Position numbers and translations under genes: made by a program
Shown here: positions 7,396-11,371 of the stretch, in pieces
Position numbering within the stretch: the first letter of the stretch is position 1
Layout of the letters: each line of letters opens with the position of its first letter
The notes under the pieces: model-generated
Seen by the model: only the letters and a program-made list of their open reading frames with translations
Databases searched by the model: none
What the model was told of the DNA's origin: nothing
Origin: an uncultured bacterium
GTDB taxonomy: Bacteria > Cyanobacteriota > Vampirovibrionia > Gastranaerophilales > Gastranaerophilaceae
Reading direction: 5' to 3'
Assembly: GCA_949288685.1 (NCBI GenBank)
Contig: CASELB010000075.1
Location: forward strand, 1 to 11,371
Length of the DNA: 11,371 nt

Positions 7396-7424
7396 AGTAT
7401 ATGACAGACATAACTATTATTCAA
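7396..7424 (-). promoter_or_regulatory. Predicted sigma-70-type promoter of the pfkB-birA-oadGAB operon
   Basis: Minus-strand TTGAAT (7424-7419), a 17-base spacer, then TATACT (7401-7396). This matches four of six and five of six consensus bases at ideal spacing. Transcription would start near 7389, leaving a leader of about 30 bases with the AGGAGG site. The -35 box lies just past the U-run of the preceding gene's terminator. Confidence 0.65.
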
Positions 7425-7425
7425 C

Positions 7426-7447
7426 AAAAACGCCGGCATAAGCCGGC
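7426..7447 (-). terminator. Intrinsic terminator after the acidic-tail protein gene
   Basis: GCCGGC (7447-7442), loop, GCCGGC (7437-7432), then GTTTTTG on the minus strand. The opposite strand also has a T-run (7449-7455), so it could work both ways. It separates the gene at 7466-8404 from the kinase-led operon. Confidence 0.82.
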
Positions 7448-7465
7448 ATTTTTTTAAATAAAGTT

Positions 7466-8404
7466 TTATTCAAAATCAGGAGGCGTTTCAGGTTCCAACC
7501 CCGATTGGTCATGGTTATCAAGCATTTCAAAATCTATTTGCGGTTCTTCACTCTCTTCAACATTGGAAAAATCTTCTTCAACATCGTGTATTGAATCCTC
7601 TGTAACCTCTTCCGGCATTTCTTCCTGATTTTCCCCGTCCGTATACTCTTCTTCGGAAATTATATTACTGTCAATATTAAATACCCGTTTAAAGTTTTCA
7701 AAAGCCTCTTCGCCGCCTTCATATTCAAAATTATCATTAATTACGGCAGCTTTTAACTCTTCCGAAGAAACATTTATAGTTTTTGCAGGAACTATAAAAT
7801 CTTTTGATATCTCCGTAACATTTCTCACTCCGGAAATTTCTATACATACATCCCCTGACTTACTGCCAAGATTTAAAATTGCAGGAACATATACAACATT
7901 TTTATATACAACTTTACTCAATACACCCTTTTTGCCAAACGTTACTTCAATATCCGTACCATCGTTAAGGGTTGCAAAATATTTATCCTCATTCGCGTTT
8001 TTATCACGTTTAACAGAATCCTTTTTTATATCACTAACAGATAATTTATCCATCATAAAAACATTATTTTCTTCTTTTAGTTGTGCAGTTGAAAGGGTTG
8101 ATGAAATAAATTCCGTACCAAATTTCACTTCATTATCAGAAGTATTTACAATTACAGGGATATACCCGTTTTGATAATACTTAGCATAATATTTTCCGCC
8201 AAATTTGTACTGCTCCATTTTCTGTGCTGCACTCCTGGTTTCTTGCGGATAAGATATTGCCACTTCATAAAAAATATTATCCCGGTTTTCAAAGTCAGTC
8301 AGCTTTGTAATAAGTGACTGTTTCGCATTTGGCGTCATAATATACGCTATTACGGCAGCAAGTATTATCGGAATTAAAAATGTTAATATATATCTTCTTT
8401 TCAA
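7466..8404 (-). CDS. Membrane-anchored protein with acidic C-terminal tail, function unknown
   Basis: I do not recognise this 312-residue protein. It begins with MKRR and a hydrophobic segment (about 6-23), which fits an uncleaved signal anchor with the rest outside the cytoplasm; no lipobox cysteine is visible. Residues about 35-200 look like a mostly beta-strand domain (alternating pattern such as KYYAKYYQNGYIPVIVN), weakly reminiscent of LolA/LppX-like lipoprotein-binding folds, but that is a guess. The last 62 residues (251-312) hold 27 Asp/Glu and no Lys or Arg, ending in a Pro-rich piece, so the tail is probably disordered and could bind cations or a basic partner. The start is TTG with AGAGGA (8410-8415) 5 bases upstream; the next internal ATG would remove the membrane anchor. 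It has its own promoter and terminator, downstream of a glycosyltransferase gene. Confidence 0.75.
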   Translation of the reverse strand: MKRRYILTFLIPIILAAVIAYIMTPNAKQSLITKLTDFENRDNIFYEVAISYPQETRSAAQKMEQYKFGGKYYAKYYQNGYIPVIVNTSDNEVKFGTEFISSTLSTAQLKEENNVFMMDKLSVSDIKKDSVKRDKNANEDKYFATLNDGTDIEVTFGKKGVLSKVVYKNVVYVPAILNLGSKSGDVCIEISGVRNVTEISKDFIVPAKTINVSSEELKAAVINDNFEYEGGEEAFENFKRVFNIDSNIISEEEYTDGENQEEMPEEVTEDSIHDVEEDFSNVEESEEPQIDFEMLDNHDQSGLEPETPPDFE

Positions 8405-8409
8405 CTTCT

Positions 8410-8415
8410 TCCTCT
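8410..8415 (-). promoter_or_regulatory. Shine-Dalgarno site supporting the TTG start at 8404
   Basis: Minus-strand AGAGGA, 5 bases before TTG. No ATG near this site would keep the basic-plus-hydrophobic N-terminus, so TTG is the best start. Confidence 0.65.
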
Positions 8416-8430
8416 CTTTCTCTCTATTAA

Positions 8431-8459
8431 ATTATACCTGATTTTTATAACTGTAACAA
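8431..8459 (-). promoter_or_regulatory. Predicted sigma-70-type promoter for the acidic-tail protein gene
   Basis: Minus-strand TTGTTA (8459-8454), a 17-base spacer, then a perfect TATAAT (8436-8431). It fills the 57-base gap after the glycosyltransferase stop. No terminator hairpin is seen in that gap, so readthrough from upstream is also possible. Confidence 0.68.
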
Positions 8460-8461
8460 GA

Positions 8462-9928
8462 TTATTTAAAAGCCTTAATAAATCCGCGGTGACGGTCTTC
8501 ACAAGTATAAAACGAAGTATACCCGGACTCTGTCAATATTTTTCTCACAACATCAATACCAAAACCATGTATTTCAACCATAATAATATTTGCTTTACCG
8601 GATAGTGCGTATTCATTCAGTTTGCCATACAAATTATAATCATCATTCGCACAAGAAAAATTGTACAAAATTTGTTTATCGGCAGCACCCCAGTGAATTA
8701 TATTATTACAAAACTTGATTTTTTCACCGTAATACGGATTTAATTTTATATTATCCTGAAATAATGAGTTTTTATCCTGCGCTTGGAGAACAATAACTTC
8801 TTCAACTTCTTCAAGCAAAGCAAAATATATTACAGAAACATAACTTTCAGAAAAATCAACAATACTCCACTCCTTATTAGAAGGCTTAAACCCTATTTTT
8901 TTTAGCACAAAAACTTCGTATATTTCCCTTAAATCCTCAGTATTAGAATATTTAAGTTTAATATTAATCTCCGGGAATTCAATAACATTTGTGTTTAAGT
9001 CAACAACCGCACCATTATTTTTAAGCAGTTCCAAATATTTATCAAAATCCGAAAGTATCCTGAAAATTTTATATCCGAAAAATCTGAAAACAGAATTTGT
9101 AATATTCCTCCTTCGCTTTATTAAGTCATTTTTGAAAACAGGTAATCTATTTTTTTTATACGGTGATTTTTTATAATATTTATACCAGTTTTTAAAATTT
9201 AAACAACATTTTTCTTTCCACGGTTTTATACCCGGATAATGAATAATAACAGGCTTTGCAGGAATGTTAGAATTATAAACTTCATAAAAATGATTTAAAT
9301 CGTCTTTGCTGTACAACATAAAATTAAATTCAGGGGCAAGTAATTTTATATTATCTTTAAAAACAATATTGAATACATCTTGATCCATATATTTGCTATA
9401 CAGGTTATTTTTCTTCTCTTCAATAAGTTTTTGAGAAATATTATCCGCGCGCATCTTTTTCAAATTTAGCAGCATAACTCCGCTATTATAGTAGACTTTG
9501 CAATTTAGACGCAAATCATCATGCTCAATTAAATGAGCATAAAAATCCTTAACCATACCAGCATAACACTCATCTATATTTGTTTTATAAAGGTCAGACA
9601 AATCACCGTTAACAATTACATCTGAATCCAGATAAACAGCCTTGTCATAGTTATGTAAAAAATCAGAAATCTCAAATTTACAAAGAGCAGCGCGGGAAAC
9701 ATACTCATGCGCCGGAACCTGCTCGGGAGACGGCAAAGATTGTTCCAGTATACGCAAAGCGTCACCACCTGCCAGTTTTAGCTTAGTCTTACTCTCTTCC
9801 GATAACCCGCAGCCGATTACAAAAATATCATAATCTGTGGTGGATTTTCTGTTTTCCATAAGAGAAATAATAGCAACTGATGTCGGCATTGCATACTTTT
9901 CATCACAAACAAAAACTACAGGTATCAT
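8462..9928 (-). CDS. GT8-family glycosyltransferase with C-terminal FkbM-like domain
   Basis: Predicted retaining glycosyltransferase that moves a hexose from a nucleotide sugar to a surface glycan such as lipopolysaccharide; donor and acceptor unknown. In the GT8 domain (about 1-250), VVFVCDEKYAMP is the nucleotide-binding start, YLDSDVIVNGDL carries the metal-binding DxD (D101, D103), YYNSGVMLLNL (146-156) and DQDVFN (172-177) are conserved, and HYPGIKPW (230-237) is the usual HxxGxKPW. GT8 enzymes of this type are generally 300-350 residues long. Here a basic linker (about 250-300) leads to a second domain (about 300-488). Its layout recalls FkbM-type methyltransferases (DNIKLNPYYGEKIKF, then IIMVEIHGFGIDVVRKIL), but the SAM-binding glycine loop is missing: DFSESYVSV stands where D-x-GxNxG is expected. 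The second half may be inactive or a binding module. GGAG (9937-9934) lies 5 bases before the ATG. Confidence 0.85.
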   Translation of the reverse strand: MIPVVFVCDEKYAMPTSVAIISLMENRKSTTDYDIFVIGCGLSEESKTKLKLAGGDALRILEQSLPSPEQVPAHEYVSRAALCKFEISDFLHNYDKAVYLDSDVIVNGDLSDLYKTNIDECYAGMVKDFYAHLIEHDDLRLNCKVYYNSGVMLLNLKKMRADNISQKLIEEKKNNLYSKYMDQDVFNIVFKDNIKLLAPEFNFMLYSKDDLNHFYEVYNSNIPAKPVIIHYPGIKPWKEKCCLNFKNWYKYYKKSPYKKNRLPVFKNDLIKRRRNITNSVFRFFGYKIFRILSDFDKYLELLKNNGAVVDLNTNVIEFPEINIKLKYSNTEDLREIYEVFVLKKIGFKPSNKEWSIVDFSESYVSVIYFALLEEVEEVIVLQAQDKNSLFQDNIKLNPYYGEKIKFCNNIIHWGAADKQILYNFSCANDDYNLYGKLNEYALSGKANIIMVEIHGFGIDVVRKILTESGYTSFYTCEDRHRGFIKAFK

Positions 9929-9950
9929 TTACACTCCATTTAATATATTT

Positions 9951-9979
9951 ATTTTAACGGATTTTGGTAAATGTGTAAA
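9951..9979 (-). promoter_or_regulatory. Predicted sigma-70-type promoter of the glycosyltransferase gene
   Basis: Minus-strand TTTACA (9979-9974), a 17-base spacer, then TAAAAT (9956-9951), each five of six consensus bases. It lies between the rplR terminator and the GT8 start codon. Confidence 0.7.
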
Positions 9980-9989
9980 TGTTCAATAC

Positions 9990-10027
9990 AAAAAGGTGTT
10001 TTCTAAATTATAGAAAACACCTTTTTT
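9990..10027 (-). terminator. Strong intrinsic terminator after rplR
   Basis: Perfect 16-bp stem AAAAAGGTGTTTTCTA / TAGAAAACACCTTTTT around AATTA, with T-runs on both strands. It begins 20 bases after the rplR stop and closes a ribosomal-protein transcript that in most bacteria continues into rpsE. Confidence 0.92.
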
Positions 10028-10047
10028 ACAAATGTATAAAGCACTAA

Positions 10048-10416
10048 TTAGAACATCAAACCTGCTTCGCGCGCAGCATCAGCAAGAGCAGCAATTCTAC
10101 CGTGATATAAGAATCCGCCTCTGTCAAATACAACACATTCAATGCCTGCAGCTTTAGCCTTCTTAGCGATTGCTTCGCCAACAACTTTTGCAGCTTCAAT
10201 ATTACCGCCATGAGAAAGTTTTTCTTTAAGATCTTTATCTACGGAAGATGCAGATGCTAAAGTAACACCTTTTTCATCATCGATTAATTGAGCATAAATG
10301 TGTTTTGTGCTTCTGTAAACTGCTAAACGCGGAAATTCACCGGTTCCTGAGAGTTTAACACGAAGTGATCTATGTCTTTTTTGTACTTTTGCTTTTCTGT
10401 TTTCTGATTTAATCAT
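10048..10416 (-). CDS. rplR: 50S ribosomal protein L18
   Basis: L18 binds 5S rRNA and, with L5, anchors it to the central protuberance of the large subunit. The 122-residue product fits the family. It has the basic N-terminus (ENRKAKVQKRHRSLRVKL), then PRLAVYRSTKHIYAQLIDD, the GxxIAxKAKAAGI-type helix and the ending FDRGGFLYHGRIAALADAAREAGLMF. I chose the ATG at 10416 because AAGGA (10430-10426) precedes it by 9 bases and the family starts there; a longer frame back to 10464 would add non-homologous residues through the leader hairpin. Placement is odd: rplF ends 204 bases upstream rather than a few, and rpsE does not follow. Confidence 0.97.
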   Translation of the reverse strand: MIKSENRKAKVQKRHRSLRVKLSGTGEFPRLAVYRSTKHIYAQLIDDEKGVTLASASSVDKDLKEKLSHGGNIEAAKVVGEAIAKKAKAAGIECVVFDRGGFLYHGRIAALADAAREAGLMF

Positions 10417-10436
10417 CTTTGTTTTTCCTTTCACCC

Positions 10437-10470
10437 AAACCTTCTTGAAAAAACAGATTATCAAGGGTTT
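10437..10470 (-). promoter_or_regulatory. Hairpin in the rplR leader, next to the ribosome site
   Basis: On the minus strand AAACCCTTGA pairs with TCAAG-AA-GGTTT (10 bp, 2-base bulge, 12-base loop). It ends about 6 bases before the AAGGA site. Position suggests a possible translational control element, but the stem is modest and no known L18 leader motif is recognised. Confidence 0.35.
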
Positions 10471-10492
10471 ATGTGGGCACTTGTATGTAACT

Positions 10493-10519
10493 ATTATAAC
10501 TATAGCAGGGAGTTGCTAA
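10493..10519 (-). promoter_or_regulatory. Possible promoter for rplR in the rplF-rplR gap
   Basis: Minus-strand perfect TATAAT (10498-10493), with TTAGCA (10519-10514) only 15 bases upstream as a weak -35. If used, the leader would be about 70 bases and would contain the hairpin at 10437-10470. Confidence 0.3.
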
Positions 10520-10620
10520 CGCGACCGGATTTAATACCGATTCCTAGTTATGAGCTGCCAGATAAACAACTACCAACTTCTGGTCCGATTCAATACGGCA
10601 ACATATTGTTCTTTCTGCTA

Positions 10621-11160
10621 CTATTTCTTACCTGCCTTACCAGCTTTACGTCTGATGTATTCGCCTTCATATTTAACACCTTTACCTTTGTATACTTCCG
10701 GCGGACGTTTGCTTCTGATAAATGCGGCAACATCACCAACTGTTTGTTTGTTGCTGCCTTTAACAGTGATTTTTGTGTTTTGCTCAACAGAGATTGTGAT
10801 ACCTGCCGGCGGTTCAATGATAACAGGGTGAGAGTAACCTAACTGCATGTTAAGTTTAGTTCCTTCCATATTAGCACGATAACCTACACCAACGATTTCC
10901 AATTTCTTTTCAAACCCTTTGTGTACACCATTGATAGCGTTTGCGACAAGGGTTCTTGATAAACCGTAGAGCGCATCAGCTTCACGAGTATCAACATTTC
11001 TTGTCAAGATAACATGGTTATCTTCGATTTTAACTGAGATTTCAGGACGAATGTTAACAACTTCAGTACCAAGTGAACCTTTTGCAGTAACTTTGTGGTC
11101 TTCAATCTTAACTTCAACGCCTGATGGGATTTCAATAGGTTTCTTTCCTATACGTGACAT
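10621..11160 (-). CDS. rplF: 50S ribosomal protein L6
   Basis: L6 binds 23S rRNA near the sarcin-ricin loop and the factor-binding site. The 179-residue length is normal. The N-terminus MSRIGKKPIEIPSGVEV and internal GVGYRANMEGTKLNMQLGYSHPV (about 96-118; residues 'VGYRA' and 'LGYSHP' are family hallmarks) are clear. The C-terminal signature VGDVAAFIRSKRPPEVYKGK is followed by a short basic tail. AAGGAG (11172-11167) lies 6 bases before the ATG. The expected upstream gene rpsH is not seen: over 200 bases of non-coding DNA and a tandem repeat lie there, and I find no convincing promoter in it. Confidence 0.97.
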   Translation of the reverse strand: MSRIGKKPIEIPSGVEVKIEDHKVTAKGSLGTEVVNIRPEISVKIEDNHVILTRNVDTREADALYGLSRTLVANAINGVHKGFEKKLEIVGVGYRANMEGTKLNMQLGYSHPVIIEPPAGITISVEQNTKITVKGSNKQTVGDVAAFIRSKRPPEVYKGKGVKYEGEYIRRKAGKAGKK

Positions 11161-11320
11161 AATTTTCTCCTTTTGACATATTAACTAACACTGTAAACTT
11201 TTTGCATTAAGCCAAATATTGAGTAATAACAGCTTGTACACAGCCTTTTAGGAACAAAGTGAACAGCAGATAGTAATTAATTTCGGCTTATTGAATAAGT
11301 TTATCATTTAGGGAGGGATG
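11161..11320. other. Gene-free stretch upstream of rplF
   Basis: Apart from the rplF ribosome site, it contains a small perfect palindrome CTTATT-G-AATAAG (11287-11299) and a GGGAGGG (11311-11317) touching an ATG at 11318. No S8 (rpsH) C-terminus, RNA gene or clear promoter is visible. Confidence 0.55.
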
Positions 11321-11371
11321 TTTCGCGGGTTTCGCGGGTTTCGCGGGTTTCGCGGGTTTCGCGGGTTTCGC
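11321..11371. repeat. Perfect 9-bp tandem repeat (TTTCGCGGG), runs off the window
   Basis: Five full copies of TTTCGCGGG plus six bases, all identical, reaching the last base of the window. It is much richer in GC than its surroundings. Because the unit is a multiple of three, every frame is open: Phe-Arg-Gly on the plus strand from the ATG at 11318, Ala-Lys-Pro on the minus strand. On the minus strand the Ala-Lys-Pro frame runs on to a TAA about 13 codons past the repeat, so it could be the end of a low-complexity protein. A non-coding minisatellite or an assembly edge effect is equally possible. Confidence 0.9.

Larger units (their letters stand above)
10417..10620 (-). other. Long non-coding gap between rplF and rplR
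   Basis: 204 bases with no recognisable gene. It holds the weak promoter and the rplR leader hairpin. A plus-strand frame beginning at 10471 stays open through it, but there is no family match I can name. In most bacteria these two genes are separated by a few bases to a few tens of bases. Confidence 0.6.

Noticed and set aside
10417..10464. Longer L18 reading frame starting at 10464.
   Set aside because: The 16 extra residues come from the leader hairpin and are absent from L18 proteins; the ATG at 10416 has the ribosome site.
10524..10554. tRNA-Met-like pieces on the minus strand: an anticodon-loop-like CTCATAA and a T-arm-like ATCGG/CCGGT stem.
   Set aside because: The anticodon stem does not pair, the T loop has eight bases and the wrong sequence, and no acceptor stem can be formed.
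10471..10842. Plus-strand open frame of 123 codons starting in the rplF-rplR gap, with a proline-rich N-terminal part.
   Set aside because: Most of it is antisense to rplF, the ribosome site is weak, and I can name no family. The first 50 codons look somewhat protein-like, but not enough to call a gene.

Overview
The window is AT-rich bacterial chromosome. It carries ten complete genes and one gene cut by the left edge. The gene set points to an anaerobic or fermentative bacterium: a complete three-subunit sodium-pumping oxaloacetate decarboxylase, a biotin ligase with no DNA-binding domain, and short Shine-Dalgarno-led operons with hairpin terminators. I cannot fix the phylum from sequence alone. 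An uncultured gut-type lineage such as Gastranaerophilales (Vampirovibrionia) or Elusimicrobiota would fit, but that is a guess.

Left part (1-1957, plus strand): the C-terminus of a PcrA/UvrD helicase, an MscS-type mechanosensitive channel, and RlmH, the 23S rRNA pseudouridine-1915 methyltransferase. The last two genes overlap by 11 bases. A tandem array of nested palindromic repeats with a period of about 80 bases follows (1965-2217). After it comes a symmetrical terminator (2234-2263) that serves the two convergent transcription units.

Centre (2288-7424, minus strand): one operon read from high to low coordinates, in the order pfkB-type sugar/nucleoside kinase, birA (biotin-protein ligase), oadG, oadA, oadB. 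A good sigma-70-type promoter lies at 7396-7424. birA and oadG share an ATGA stop/start. The ligase that biotinylates the alpha subunit is therefore made together with the pump that needs it. OadA moves the carboxyl group from oxaloacetate to biotin, OadB decarboxylates carboxybiotin and exports Na+, and OadG is the small membrane assembly subunit.

Right-centre (7466-9979, minus strand): a two-domain GT8 glycosyltransferase with its own promoter, then a membrane-anchored protein of unknown function with a very acidic tail. The second gene has a TTG start, a promoter in the short gap before it and a terminator after it.

Right end (9990-11371, minus strand): rplF (L6) and rplR (L18), cut off from the usual spc-operon neighbours. 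A strong terminator follows rplR where rpsE is normally found. A 204-base non-coding gap separates the two genes, and more than 200 bases without a recognisable gene lie upstream of rplF. The window ends inside a perfect GC-rich 9-base tandem repeat. No new defence or mobile system is evident. The best leads are the repeat array, the GT8 fusion, the birA-oad coupling and the odd ribosomal-protein locus.
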